Shown: piece after piece, positions 25,213-34,006 of the stretch
How positions within the stretch are numbered: position 1 is the first letter of the stretch
Layout: every line of letters starts with the position of its first letter
Made by a program: the position numbers and the translations under genes
Source of the DNA: Micromonospora avicenniae
Lineage (GTDB): Bacteria > Actinomycetota > Actinomycetes > Mycobacteriales > Micromonosporaceae
NCBI RefSeq assembly: GCF_900156065.1
Contig: NZ_FTNF01000013.1
Span: 62,001-126,000, forward strand
Reading direction: 5' to 3'
DNA length: 64,000 nucleotides
The notes under the pieces: model-generated
Seen by the model: only the letters and a program-made list of their open reading frames with translations
Databases searched by the model: none
Told to the model about the DNA's origin: nothing

Positions 25213-25317
25213 CGCCGCTCCCGTTTCGTCGACATACGGCCGGCCATGACGGCTCGACCTCCGCCATCGAGTCTCCGGAGATCGGTAGCGTTGAGTAACC
25301 CTGTCAGCCCCCGAGTG

Positions 25318-25339
25318 GGGGTAGGGAGGGCCCTACCCC
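25318..25339 (-). terminator. Hairpin after cutA
   Basis: GGGGTAGGG (25318-25326) pairs with CCCTACCCC (25331-25339) around AGGG, about 45 bases beyond the cutA stop. Confidence 0.55.
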
Positions 25340-25385
25340 GCTCGTGACCCCGCTCGTGCTACGGCGCGCGCCGGGCTGCGGGAAG

Positions 25386-25706
25386 TCACGGGCGGGTGTG
25401 CTCGTACACCCAGGCCGCGTACCCGGGATCCCCGCTCTCCACCCGGGTCACCAGGATCTCCGGCACCTCGTACGGGTGGTTGACCCGGATCTGGTCGACC
25501 AGCGCGGCCACCCGGTCCGGGGCGGTCTTGAACTGCACCGACCACTCGGTGCTGGTCTCCACACCGGAGCGCCACCAGTACGTGCTGTCGACCTGCCCAC
25601 CGACCTGCGCGCAGGCGGCGAGCCGGCCGGCCACGGCGGCCGCCGCCAACACGTCGGCGACCGAACGGGCGTCCACCACCGTCGTCACCACGCTGATCCG
25701 GTCCAC
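25386..25706 (-). CDS. cutA: Divalent-cation tolerance protein CutA
   Basis: A 106-residue ferredoxin-like protein that forms tight trimers. Hallmarks are the TVVDARSVADVLAAAAVAGRLAACAQV helix, STYWWRSGVETSTEWSVQFKT and NHPYEVPEILV. Linked to copper/divalent-cation tolerance in E. coli, but its role is unsettled. GTG 25706 is exactly six bases after a TAGGGT box that overlaps the stop of the upstream acyltransferase gene, so it has its own promoter although it follows that gene closely on the same strand. Confidence 0.95.
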   Translation of the reverse strand: MDRISVVTTVVDARSVADVLAAAAVAGRLAACAQVGGQVDSTYWWRSGVETSTEWSVQFKTAPDRVAALVDQIRVNHPYEVPEILVTRVESGDPGYAAWVYEHTRP

Positions 25707-25712
25707 GACCGC

Positions 25713-25718
25713 ACCCTA
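25713..25718 (-). promoter_or_regulatory. Leaderless -10 box TAGGGT
   Basis: TAGGGT then GCGGTC then GTG (25706). The box overlaps the stop codon of the preceding gene. Confidence 0.55.
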
Positions 25719-26762
25719 CGCGGCGGGGTCACCGTCGCTCATGACCACACCGTCCCGATTCGCCGCGATCCACTCGTCGATCCGGGCCCACCAGTCGAAG
25801 AGCCAGTCGATGCGTTCCTGCCGGGCCTGCGGAATCTCCTCGGGCGGCACCGACCAGAACCGCATCACGATCCGCTTGTCCATCGGCAGCTCACGCCAGA
25901 CGTCACCGACGGTCAGCATGCGGTCCAGTCCGGTGTGCGCCACGAAGACGACCCCGGCCTCCGGGGCGGCGTCCAGCGCGGCCAGCAGCCCACCGGGTTG
26001 CGGGGCGAGCACGTGCCGCATCCGCTCGGCCCGCAGTGCCATCCGCTCCAGGCCCAGCGACCGCAGGCGGGCGATGGCGTGTAACCGCCGCCTGGGCGTG
26101 AAGTTGCCACCCTCCGGGAAGATCACGAAGGCGTCGTCGTCGTCCAGGCCGACGGCCAGGTTCCCGATCTGGCGGATCGCCACCTCAGCCCGGTCGTGGT
26201 CGGGTGAGGGCGCGATGAACCGGCTCGGCAACCGGTTGAGCAGCACGTCGATCGCTGGGTCCCACTGGAGGCTGTCCTTGAGCACGATCCGCGGCTCGCG
26301 CTTGAACCAGTTCACCAGGGCGTGGATCAGGATGAACGAGTCACCGGGCCCGGCATGCCGGCAGAGCACCAGCTCGGGGCGGCCGGGCAGGGCCGTGTCC
26401 GGGTCGGCGCCGGTCACGTCGATGCGCAGCCGCAACGTCCACCGGGCCTGCCAGAAGAGCGCCCGCAGGAACCAGCCGGCGAGCACGTAGTGGGCCCGTT
26501 GGAAGCCCGGCGAGCGGACCCGGGCACCGAAGCCGGACCCGACCCAGAGTCCGAAGAGCGCGATCAGCGCCGCCGCGTCCCAGGCCAGGTAGACGCAGCC
26601 GATCCAGAGCAGCCGTAGCGGGCGCAGCCGACCGGGAACCAGTGGTGACAGGGCCGCCGCGAGCAGGGCCCAGACCGGCAGGGTGGTGACCACCACAACG
26701 GCGAGCAGGACCACGGCGGGTGCCAGCAGCACCCGGCGCACCCACCGTGGCGGCAGCGGCAT
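25716..26762 (-). CDS. PlsC-like acyltransferase with N-terminal membrane helices
   Basis: A 348-residue protein. The first ~80 residues form two or three membrane segments. The catalytic HxxxxD box is degenerate but intact as HAGPGD (His136, Asp141). FPEGGNFTPRRR (about 212-223) matches the acyltransferase FPEGTRS block with G for T. It probably acylates a lysophospholipid or other lipid at the membrane. Its ATG overlaps the stop of the patatin gene by one base (TGATG). Pairing of a phospholipase-type and an acyltransferase enzyme suggests deacylation-reacylation of lipids, which is inference. Confidence 0.85.
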   Translation of the reverse strand: MPLPPRWVRRVLLAPAVVLLAVVVVTTLPVWALLAAALSPLVPGRLRPLRLLWIGCVYLAWDAAALIALFGLWVGSGFGARVRSPGFQRAHYVLAGWFLRALFWQARWTLRLRIDVTGADPDTALPGRPELVLCRHAGPGDSFILIHALVNWFKREPRIVLKDSLQWDPAIDVLLNRLPSRFIAPSPDHDRAEVAIRQIGNLAVGLDDDDAFVIFPEGGNFTPRRRLHAIARLRSLGLERMALRAERMRHVLAPQPGGLLAALDAAPEAGVVFVAHTGLDRMLTVGDVWRELPMDKRIVMRFWSVPPEEIPQARQERIDWLFDWWARIDEWIAANRDGVVMSDGDPAA

Positions 26763-27592
26763 CAACGCTCCAGGTTGGCCAGGTACCGCCGGGAGGCCGT
26801 GTACGCGCGGCTGATCCGCCGTCCCACCGCCGCCACGTCCCGGTACGCCCACGGCGTGTCGTCGCGGGGGTTCAGCCCACCGGTCGGCAGCACGTGCACC
26901 TCGACCCCGTCGGGCAGCGCGGCCATCTCCCGGAAGAACCGGTGCCGCCGGGCGATCTCGAACGCGACCTGGGCGATCTCCCAGGGCCGGCGGGGCGGGG
27001 AGAGCTCCCGTTCGATCCGGCCCACCTGGAGTACGAAGATCCGGGTGGCGCCGGCCGTGACCGCCTCGCCGATCGGGATCGAGTTGACGATCCCGCCGTC
27101 GATGTAGTGCGCGCCGTCGATCTCGGTGGGCGGCAGCAGTCCGGGCACCGAGGCGGAGGCGAGCACGGCCGGCACCACCGGTCCGCTGTCGAACCAGTGT
27201 TCGGCGGCCCGCTCGATGTGCGCCGCACAGCACCGGAACGGCACCCGCAGGTCGGCGAAGGTCGTCTCGGCCCCCAACTCCGACTCGAGCAGCCGGCGCA
27301 GCGGGCGCGGTGAGTGCAGGTGCGTGCGGGCGGCGAACCGGCGCAGCTGGCGCGCCACGGAGTCGCCGTACACCTCGCTCGCCTCGGGCGACGACCACAA
27401 CTTGACCAACCGGTCGGTGACCGCTTCGGACGGGTCCGCGGCGACCAGCGCGCCGTTGACCGCGCCGATGGAGGTGCCGAGCACCAGGTCCGGCTGGATG
27501 CCCGCCCGGAACAGCGCGCGGAGCATGCCCACCTCGACCGCGCCGAGCACGCCACCGCCGCCGAGCACGAACGCCACCGGTCCCGCCGCCAT
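26762..27592 (-). CDS. Patatin-like phospholipase
   Basis: A 276-residue patatin-family serine hydrolase. FVLGGGGVLGAVEVGML is the oxyanion loop, GTSIGA (39-44) contains nucleophile Ser41 and YIDGGIVNSIP holds the catalytic Asp165. Bacterial patatins deacylate phospholipids; some are secreted toxins, but no signal peptide is visible. Two ATGs are possible; the second (27592) has AGGA eight bases upstream, while the first (27601) overlaps that AGGA. Translationally coupled to the acyltransferase gene that follows. Confidence 0.92.
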   Translation of the reverse strand: MAAGPVAFVLGGGGVLGAVEVGMLRALFRAGIQPDLVLGTSIGAVNGALVAADPSEAVTDRLVKLWSSPEASEVYGDSVARQLRRFAARTHLHSPRPLRRLLESELGAETTFADLRVPFRCCAAHIERAAEHWFDSGPVVPAVLASASVPGLLPPTEIDGAHYIDGGIVNSIPIGEAVTAGATRIFVLQVGRIERELSPPRRPWEIAQVAFEIARRHRFFREMAALPDGVEVHVLPTGGLNPRDDTPWAYRDVAAVGRRISRAYTASRRYLANLER

Positions 27593-27806
27593 GCCGTTCA
27601 TCCTGGCACGACCACGGGGCCCGGCCCGCCGGTCAGCCGGGTGAGCCCGGCCACCCCGGCCACCGCCGGTCCGCATCGGACGCCGGGCGTCCGGAAGCCG
27701 GCCGGCCCGGGTACGCGCGCGCCGGGACGGCGCCGCCCGGAACAGCGAGCCGGGCTACGCGCGTCGACCGCCGCGCGTCGGCGTGACCCCGCCACCGGCG
27801 GCCGAG

Positions 27807-28922
27807 TCAACGACCGGTGAGCCGGACCGGCTCCCGGACCGTACGCCAGGGCGCGGCCACCACGTGCCGGTAGACCGCCTCGTAGCCCAGCGCCATCCGG
27901 GTCGTGGAGAAGTTGGCCTCGACGTGCGCCACACAGTCGGCCGGGTCGAGCCACTCCACGGCCCGCAGCGCCGCCGGCAGCTCCTCCGGCCCCTCGCACA
28001 CGAGGCCCGTCACTCCGGTCGTGACCAGCTCCGGCACCGCCCCCCGGGCGAGCGCGACCACCGGGGTGCCGGTGGCCATCGCCTCGACCATCACCATCCC
28101 GAACGGCTCATCCCACTGGATCGGCATGATCAGGCATCGGGCGTCGAGGAGCATCCGTAGCGTGCTCTCCCGGTCGGCGTTGAGCACCACCTCGACGTCG
28201 TCGCCGAGCATCGGCGCCACCACCTCGTCGTAGTACCGGCGCTCGGCGGGCTCGTTGCACTTGCCGGCCAGCAGCAGTGGCAGGCCGGCGGCGCGACAGG
28301 CCCGGATCGCGACGTCCGGCCCCTTGTCCGGGCTGAACCGCGCCAGCCACAGCACCGGGCCCGGAGCGGACACCGATTTGCGTGGCAGGTCCCGCAGGTC
28401 CAGGCCGTTGTGCACCGTCCCGACCCAGGGCAGCCCCGGGTTCAGCCCGCGCTGCGTGTGCGAGATGGCGACCAGCCCGACGCCGTGGTCGGTGTCGCTG
28501 AGCACGCTGCCGTACTCGCCGACCGGATTGCCGTGCACGGTCGCCACCGTGGGCACGCTGCGCCGCCCCGCGACGAGCGGGCCGATCGTGGTGTGGTCGT
28601 GGATGACGTCGAAGTCCGCACGATCGATCAACTGGCGTACCCGGGCCAGGTGGGCCAGTTCGGGAAGGGACTCACCGAGCCGCGCGTACTGCAGCTGCGA
28701 CCCGGTGGAGACGAAGGCCTGCGCGCTGGTCCCGTGCCACTCGCCGGCGCCGAAGAGGGTCACCGCGTGGCCCCGGCGCACGAGGGCGTCCACCAGACCC
28801 GCCACGACCTGTTCCAGCCCGCCGTAACCGGGCGGCGGTACGGATAGCCACGGCGGCACGACCATCGCGATCCGCAGCGGCCGGCCGGCCGGCCGCTCGC
28901 TCGTCAGATGGGTCGCGCCCAA
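27807..28922 (-). CDS. Glycosyltransferase family 4 protein
   Basis: A 371-residue GT-B fold glycosyltransferase. The N-terminal domain has MVVPPWLSVPPPGYGGLEQVVAGL (acceptor side) and FDVIHDHTT. The C-terminal domain has ARFSPDKGPDVAIRAC, PIQWDEPFGMVMVEAMATGTPVV (the EX7E-type motif) and GVTGLVCEGPEELPAAL. It transfers a sugar from a nucleotide donor; the acceptor is unknown. The start is taken as TTG 28922 behind GGGAGG; the first ~16 residues are non-essential-looking, so a later start is possible. It stands alone. Confidence 0.9.
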   Translation of the reverse strand: MGATHLTSERPAGRPLRIAMVVPPWLSVPPPGYGGLEQVVAGLVDALVRRGHAVTLFGAGEWHGTSAQAFVSTGSQLQYARLGESLPELAHLARVRQLIDRADFDVIHDHTTIGPLVAGRRSVPTVATVHGNPVGEYGSVLSDTDHGVGLVAISHTQRGLNPGLPWVGTVHNGLDLRDLPRKSVSAPGPVLWLARFSPDKGPDVAIRACRAAGLPLLLAGKCNEPAERRYYDEVVAPMLGDDVEVVLNADRESTLRMLLDARCLIMPIQWDEPFGMVMVEAMATGTPVVALARGAVPELVTTGVTGLVCEGPEELPAALRAVEWLDPADCVAHVEANFSTTRMALGYEAVYRHVVAAPWRTVREPVRLTGR

Positions 28923-29039
28923 GGGTCCTCCCGTCGGTTCCCGGTGCGCGCGGTACGCCGGTGCACGGCCCGCTTTCCCGCGCCGGGCGCGGATAAACCG
29001 GACAACCGGGACGCTCCACTCGTCCGCCCCTGCGACGTC

Positions 29040-29711
29040 TCACTCCCCGACGAGCAGTTGGGTTTCCACCTCCCGTACGCCCGGCGCCGACCAGGCCACC
29101 CGTTCGGCCTGGTCCCGTTCCCACCAGGACCGCACCACGCCGCTGAGCACCAGCGTGTCCCCGTCCACCGCCACCGACACCTGCCGGGTGCCGAGAGCGC
29201 GCCCGAGCGCCCGCCGGACGTCGCGGAGCATCCGGTCGGTGTCCGTCGGCGCGGGCGGGCGTACCTCGATGAGGTTCGTGATGCCGCGTACGCCCCGCAG
29301 CCGGCGCAGCTCGCGCTCGGCGCTGCGGCGCTGCCAGCCGAACTCCACCTCGCCCCGGAGCATCACCCAGCCGTTGGCGACTGTCACATCCAGCCGCTCG
29401 GCGGGGACGAAGCTGTCCCATTCCAGCGCCCGGCTGGCGGCGATGGCGATCTCCGCATCGGTGACTCCGGGACTGCCGGGGAGGCGTACCTCGATGTCGT
29501 CGGCGACCGCGCGCACCCCGCGTACGCGCTGCGCGCACCGGGTCGCGGCCCACCGCCGGGCGGAGCTGTCGACCCAGCCGGTCAGGTTGACCACCCCCTG
29601 CTCGACGCTCACCCCGATCTCGTTCGGCTGCACCTCGGCGTCCCAGGCCAGCTCGGCCAGGACGTCCTGCTGGATCCGCTGGTCCTCGCGGGCGGCGGCT
29701 GCCGTGCTCAT
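29040..29711 (-). CDS. Triple BON-domain protein (OsmY-like)
   Basis: A 223-residue protein of three successive BON domains, each ~70 residues: IQQDVLAELAWDAEVQPNEI (~13-75), TDAEIAIAASRALEWDSFVP (~83-150) and DRMLRDVRRALGRALGTRQV (~158-220). Each carries the VxLxGxV turn (VVNLTGWV, VMLRGEV, LVLSGVV). BON domains bind phospholipid surfaces and appear in stress proteins. No signal peptide is seen, so it is likely cytoplasmic or membrane-peripheral. It follows the HtrA operon in the same direction but is separated by a double-hairpin terminator. Confidence 0.9.
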   Translation of the reverse strand: MSTAAAAREDQRIQQDVLAELAWDAEVQPNEIGVSVEQGVVNLTGWVDSSARRWAATRCAQRVRGVRAVADDIEVRLPGSPGVTDAEIAIAASRALEWDSFVPAERLDVTVANGWVMLRGEVEFGWQRRSAERELRRLRGVRGITNLIEVRPPAPTDTDRMLRDVRRALGRALGTRQVSVAVDGDTLVLSGVVRSWWERDQAERVAWSAPGVREVETQLLVGE

Positions 29712-29759
29712 CGCGTCCCTCCCCTCGCCGGTGCTGCCGAGACTGCCCCCGATACGGGT

Positions 29760-29853
29760 GACGGCGGTTCACCCGTACCGGGTGAACCGCCGTCTTCAGC
29801 GGAGGCGGCGGCGGGCGACGGAGCAACCCCCTTGTCTCCGTCACCCGCCGCCT
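29760..29853 (-). terminator. Two strong hairpins between htrA and the BON gene
   Basis: The outer one, at 29760-29794, is a perfect 16-bp stem (GACGGCGGTTCACCCG with its complement) around TAC. The one nearer htrA, about 29806-29853, has a 17-bp stem with one mismatch (GGCGGCGGGCGACGGAG). Together they should end transcription of the stress operon. Confidence 0.8.
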
Positions 29854-29880
29854 GGAGGAGGAGGCAGGTTCAGTTGTCGG

Positions 29881-31584
29881 TCAGGACGTCTCGGTGAGCG
29901 TGACGGTCGCGGTGGCCTCGGCGCCGTTGCGCTTGTAGTGCACCTCGACCCGGTCACCCACCTTGCCGCCCTGGACCGCGCCGACCAGGTCGTCCGAGTC
30001 GTTGATCACCTTGTCGCCGAAGCGGGTGATGACGTCGCCCCGCTGGAGGCCGGCCTTCTCGGCCGCGCTGCCCGGGGTGACGTCGCGGACCATCGCGCCG
30101 CCGCCCTCGGCCATGCTCACGCTGACCCCGAGCGACGGGTGGCTGACCTTCTCGCCGCGCTGGAGCTTCCCGGCGACGTCCTTGGCCTTGTTGCTCGGGA
30201 TGGCGAAGCCCACGCCGATGTTGCCGGTGCTCTGCCCGGAGGTGGCGATCGCGGTGTTGATGCCGATCACCTCACCCCGGGTGTTGACCAGCGCACCACC
30301 GGAGTTACCGGGGTTGATCGGGGCGTCGGTCTGGAGCAGCCCGGCGATCGAGGAGGCCGTCTGGCGCGGGTCCTGCTGCTGGCCGTCACCGGCCTGGATC
30401 GTACGGTCGCGGGCGCTCAGGATGCCGGCGGTGACGGAGCCCTGCAGCCCCAACGGGCTACCCAGGGCGAGCACCTGGTCGCCGACCTGCATTCCGTCGC
30501 TGTCGCCGAACTTGGCCGCCTTCAGGTTGCTCACCCCGTTGGCCTTCACCACGGCGAGGTCGGTCTTCGGGTCGGTACCGACGATCTTGGCTTCGGCGTT
30601 CGTACCGTCGGCGAAGACCACCCGCACGGTGTCGCCGTCGGCCGAGGCCACCACGTGGTTGTTGGTGAGCACGTAGCCGTCGGCGGTCAGGATCACGCCG
30701 GAGCCCTCGCCGTTCTCGGTGGCGATGGAGACGACGCTGTCCTGCACCGAGGCGGCGATCTTCGGCAGGTCCGCGCTGTTGATCACCGGCGCGGCCGAGT
30801 AGGTGCGCGTCACGCCGCCACCGTCACCGTCCAGGGCGAGCGCGAGCGCACCGCCGCCGACACCGGAGCCGAGCATCAGCGCGAGCATCACGACTCCAGC
30901 GCCGGCGAACTTGGCGATCCGGCCCATCCGCGGCGCACCGGGATTGGCGTCGGGCTGGGTGTTGACCGCCCACGGCGGCAGGGGCTGGCCCGGCTGCTGC
31001 CCGTACGGCTGGGTTCCGGCACCCGGCTGGCCCCCGCCCGCCCAGCCGGAGTGCTGGTTCGGGTACCAGTGGCCGCCCGGGTAGCCGGCGGCCGGCTGCG
31101 GGTACCCGTGCTGGCCCGGCACGTGGTGGCCAGGCTGGCCCGGCATGTGCTGGCCCGGCATGTGCTGGCCCGGAGCCGGGTGGCCGGCATATGTGGGCGT
31201 ACCGGCGTACGGCTGGTAGCCGCTCCCGGCGGTCGTGGTCGCCGCCTGGGTCGCGTCGGCGTCCGCGTTCGCGCCGGACGGCGTCGCCACCGGCTGGGTC
31301 GCGTCGGCGTCCGCGTTCGCGCCGGACGTCGTAGCCATCGAAACGGTCGCGTCGGCGTCCCGGGCGGCGTCGGTTCCGGTGCCGGCCAGGGCGGCGGGCT
31401 CCGGGGTGACGGCGGCGGGAGCCGCGGACTGATCTGTGTCCCGGGCCGCCGGATCGGCACCCGGGTCGGTGGTCGGGGAGTCGGACTGCGCGCGCTCCAC
31501 GCGCGGCAGCTCGGCGGTGAGGTGCGACGGCTCGGCGTCTGCGGGGGCCGGCCGGCGCTGCGGGTCGGACTCGTACTCGGTCAT
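29881..31584 (-). CDS. HtrA/DegP-family serine protease with PDZ domain (PepD-like)
   Basis: A 567-residue membrane-anchored trypsin-like protease. A long Pro/Gly/Gln-rich cytoplasmic segment (1-220) precedes one membrane helix (~224-250). The protease domain has His310 (LTNNHVV), Asp342 (TDLAVVK) and Ser428 (NPGNSGGAL), and a C-terminal PDZ domain follows (~475-560). It degrades misfolded envelope proteins. The gene follows the response regulator/kinase pair by 62 bp, the same order as mprA-mprB-pepD of mycobacteria, so it is probably both target and modulator of that system. The N-terminus contains in-frame repeats. Confidence 0.95.
   Translation of the reverse strand: MTEYESDPQRRPAPADAEPSHLTAELPRVERAQSDSPTTDPGADPAARDTDQSAAPAAVTPEPAALAGTGTDAARDADATVSMATTSGANADADATQPVATPSGANADADATQAATTTAGSGYQPYAGTPTYAGHPAPGQHMPGQHMPGQPGHHVPGQHGYPQPAAGYPGGHWYPNQHSGWAGGGQPGAGTQPYGQQPGQPLPPWAVNTQPDANPGAPRMGRIAKFAGAGVVMLALMLGSGVGGGALALALDGDGGGVTRTYSAAPVINSADLPKIAASVQDSVVSIATENGEGSGVILTADGYVLTNNHVVASADGDTVRVVFADGTNAEAKIVGTDPKTDLAVVKANGVSNLKAAKFGDSDGMQVGDQVLALGSPLGLQGSVTAGILSARDRTIQAGDGQQQDPRQTASSIAGLLQTDAPINPGNSGGALVNTRGEVIGINTAIATSGQSTGNIGVGFAIPSNKAKDVAGKLQRGEKVSHPSLGVSVSMAEGGGAMVRDVTPGSAAEKAGLQRGDVITRFGDKVINDSDDLVGAVQGGKVGDRVEVHYKRNGAEATATVTLTETS
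31141..31171 (-). repeat. Two exact 15-bp tandem copies in htrA linker
   Basis: The unit GGCATGTGCTGGCCC (plus strand) occurs twice head to tail, encoding GQHMP repeats in the cytoplasmic linker. Being a multiple of three, copy-number change would keep the frame. Confidence 0.7.
31246..31326 (-). repeat. 48-bp period in-frame repeat in htrA linker
   Basis: Two copies of a segment encoding SGANADADATQ (residues 87-97 and 103-113) are nearly identical at DNA level, offset by 48 bp. Confidence 0.75.
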
Positions 31585-31646
31585 GACCTAACCTTCTCCC
31601 GTTGCTCTGCGATCAAGCTGGAACCGACCTGGAAGTTGCCTGAAAG

Positions 31647-33191
31647 TCACTCGCCGTCCGCGTCTGTCGCCGGCACCAGGGGCAGCCGGACCCGGAAGGT
31701 GGCCCCACCGCCCGGCGTCTCAGCGACCTCCACGTTCCCGTGGTGGGCGCTGACCAGGGCCGCCACGATGGCCAGGCCGAGGCCCGTACCGGTGTTTCCG
31801 CCGGCCCGGCGGGTACGGGCCGCGTCGACCCGGTAGAACCGCTCGAAGACGCGTTCGGCCTGCTCCGGGGTCAACCCGGGGCCGGTGTCGGCCACCTCCA
31901 CCACGGCCAGGTTCCCCCGCTCGGCGCGCAGCCGGAGGGTCACGGAGGCGTCCGGCGGGGTGTGGCTGAGCGCGTTGGTCATGAGGTTGCCGATGATCTG
32001 ACGCAGCCGGGCGTCGTCGCCGAGCACCACCAGCGGACCGGCGCCGGGTTCGATCTCCAGCTCGATCCTCCGGTCCGGGGCGACCGCCCGGGCGGCCTGG
32101 ACCGCGTCACCGGCGAGCACCGGCAGCTCCACCGGGGCCAGGGTGATCGGCCGTTCCCGGTCCAGCCGGGCGAGCAGCAGCAGGTCCTCCACGAGCAGGC
32201 CCATCCGGGCCGCCTCGTCCTCGATGCGGCGCAGCAGCCCGGCCGTCTGCTCCGGGTCGCGGGCGGCGCCCTGCCGGTACAGCTCGGCGAAGCCGCGGAT
32301 GGTGGTCAACGGGGTACGCAGCTCGTGCGAGGCGTCCGCCACGAACTGCCGCATCCGCTCCTCCGAGCGGCGCGCCCGGGCCTCGGACGCCTGGGCGGCG
32401 ACGGCCGCGTCCCGGGCGGCCACCTCGGCCGAGCGGGCGGCGCTCTCCGAGGCGGCCCGGGCCGTGAAGGCGGCCTCGATCTGGCTCAGCATCGCGTTCA
32501 GCGCGCGGGAGAGCCGGCCCAGCTCCGACGTGGGGTACTCCTGCCCCTGCTCCGGATCGGGCACCCGCTGGGTGAGGTCGCCGCCGGCGATGGCGGCAGC
32601 CGTCCGCTCGATCTCGACAAGCGGCTTCAGGCTGGTCCGCACGATCGCCGCGCCGACGGAGGCGAGCAGGATCAGCACCGCCCCGCCGACCAGCACGTCG
32701 ATCCAGAGCAGCTGCCGCACAGCGACGTCGACGTCCGCGAGGTTCTGACCGACGACTGTGAACTGGTCGTCGCCCACCTGGCGCACATTGATCCGCCAAC
32801 GGACGCGCTTGTCGGCCCCGTCCGTGGTGAAGGCTTCCCGGCCGGCGTGCCGCTCGTACCAGCCAGGGTCGTTCAGGCCCGCAGGCAGGTCGTTCTCGGC
32901 GAGTGACGGATCCCGCAGCACGAAACGAAGGCGGAGATTACGGTCGAAGTTGACCACCAGGTAGTCGGTCGGCAAGTTGTTCGCGGTGGTCTCGTTGGCC
33001 ACGATGCCGCGATCCAGCTGCGTGGTGAGCTGACCGTCGATCCGACCGACCAGATAGCTGTGCAGGAAATAGGCCGTCGCCACGCTGATCACCACGAGTG
33101 CGAGGGTGACCAGCGTGAGGACAGCGGTGACCAGCTTCACCCGCAACGGAACGCTGCGCAGCCGTCCCTTCGCCTGTCCGACCGCGTTCAC
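31647..33191 (-). CDS. Sensor histidine kinase (MprB-like)
   Basis: A 514-residue class I sensor kinase. Two membrane helices (~19-43 and ~161-186) bracket an extracytoplasmic sensor domain. A HAMP domain (~187-240) follows, then an alanine-rich coiled coil (~242-280), HisKA with phospho-His289 (ASHELRTPL) and an ATPase domain with NLMTNALSHT, DTGPGL and GTGLGLAIV. The GTG start overlaps the response regulator stop by four bases. With the downstream htrA this mirrors MprAB-PepD, a system that senses envelope damage; the signal here is unknown. Confidence 0.95.
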   Translation of the reverse strand: MNAVGQAKGRLRSVPLRVKLVTAVLTLVTLALVVISVATAYFLHSYLVGRIDGQLTTQLDRGIVANETTANNLPTDYLVVNFDRNLRLRFVLRDPSLAENDLPAGLNDPGWYERHAGREAFTTDGADKRVRWRINVRQVGDDQFTVVGQNLADVDVAVRQLLWIDVLVGGAVLILLASVGAAIVRTSLKPLVEIERTAAAIAGGDLTQRVPDPEQGQEYPTSELGRLSRALNAMLSQIEAAFTARAASESAARSAEVAARDAAVAAQASEARARRSEERMRQFVADASHELRTPLTTIRGFAELYRQGAARDPEQTAGLLRRIEDEAARMGLLVEDLLLLARLDRERPITLAPVELPVLAGDAVQAARAVAPDRRIELEIEPGAGPLVVLGDDARLRQIIGNLMTNALSHTPPDASVTLRLRAERGNLAVVEVADTGPGLTPEQAERVFERFYRVDAARTRRAGGNTGTGLGLAIVAALVSAHHGNVEVAETPGGGATFRVRLPLVPATDADGE

Positions 33192-33889
33192 GCCGCCGGC
33201 TTGCGCAGCACGTACCCCACGCCGCGGAGCGTGTGGATCAACCGGGGCTGGGTGGTGTCGACCTTGCGCCGCAGGTACGAGATGTACGACTCGACGATGT
33301 TGTCGTCGCCGCGGAAGTCGTAGTTCCACACGTGGTCGAGGATCTGCGCCTTGGACAGCACGCGGTTGGCGTTCAACATCAGGTAGCGCAGCAGCTTGAA
33401 CTCGGTCGGCGAGAGCTGCACCCGCTGGCCGGCCCGGTAGACCTCGTGGGTCTCCTCGTCCAGTTCGAGGTCGGCGAAGGTCAGCCGGGAGGGCGGCTGC
33501 TCCCCGCTGCTCGTACGGCGCAGCACCGCCCGGATCCGCGCGGTCAACTCCTCCAGGCTGAACGGCTTGGTGACGTAGTCGTCCCCGCCCAGGGTGAGGC
33601 CGCGGATCTTGTCGTCGGTGGCGTCCCGTGCGGTCAGGAAGACCACTGGCGTACGGGTGCCGGCCTCCCTGAGCATCCGGATGACCTCGAAGCCGTCGAG
33701 GTCGGGGAGCATCACGTCGAGTACGACGAGGTCCGGCCGGTGGTCCTTGGCGGCGGTCAGCGCGGTGCTGCCGCTGGTCGCGGTGGCCACGTCGAAACCC
33801 GCGAACCGCAGGCTCGCGGAGAGCAGTTCGAGGATGTTGGGGTCGTCCTCGACGACGAGCAGTCGCGCCTCGGTCTGGGTAGCGGGCAT
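33188..33889 (-). CDS. OmpR-family response regulator (MprA-like)
   Basis: About 233 residues. The receiver domain has acidic residues VVEDDPN, phospho-acceptor Asp58 (VVLDVMLPD), the T in FLTARD and Lys in TKPFS. The C-terminal winged helix (~135-230) ends IHTLRGVGYVLRKP. Starts are ambiguous: ATG 33889 (MPATQTEARL) has a GGGG stretch nearby, while in-frame ATGs at 33898 and 33901 are possible. First gene of the regulator-kinase-protease operon, with a four-base GTGA overlap into the kinase gene. Confidence 0.94.
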   Translation of the reverse strand: MPATQTEARLLVVEDDPNILELLSASLRFAGFDVATATSGSTALTAAKDHRPDLVVLDVMLPDLDGFEVIRMLREAGTRTPVVFLTARDATDDKIRGLTLGGDDYVTKPFSLEELTARIRAVLRRTSSGEQPPSRLTFADLELDEETHEVYRAGQRVQLSPTEFKLLRYLMLNANRVLSKAQILDHVWNYDFRGDDNIVESYISYLRRKVDTTQPRLIHTLRGVGYVLRKPAA

Positions 33890-34006
33890 GTGCCCCATCA
33901 TCCGCGAAGTGACTGCGCCCGCGCTGGACGCTTCCTGCAAAGAACCTGTGAGCGGGGAGAGCGGCGTTCGGGCCGGGTACCGCGCCCGGACGCGTCCACC
34001 GGCCGG

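Noticed and set aside
29155..31836. 893-codon plus-strand open frame across the BON and HtrA genes
   Set aside because: Shadow frame opposite to a protease with complete His/Asp/Ser and PDZ domain.
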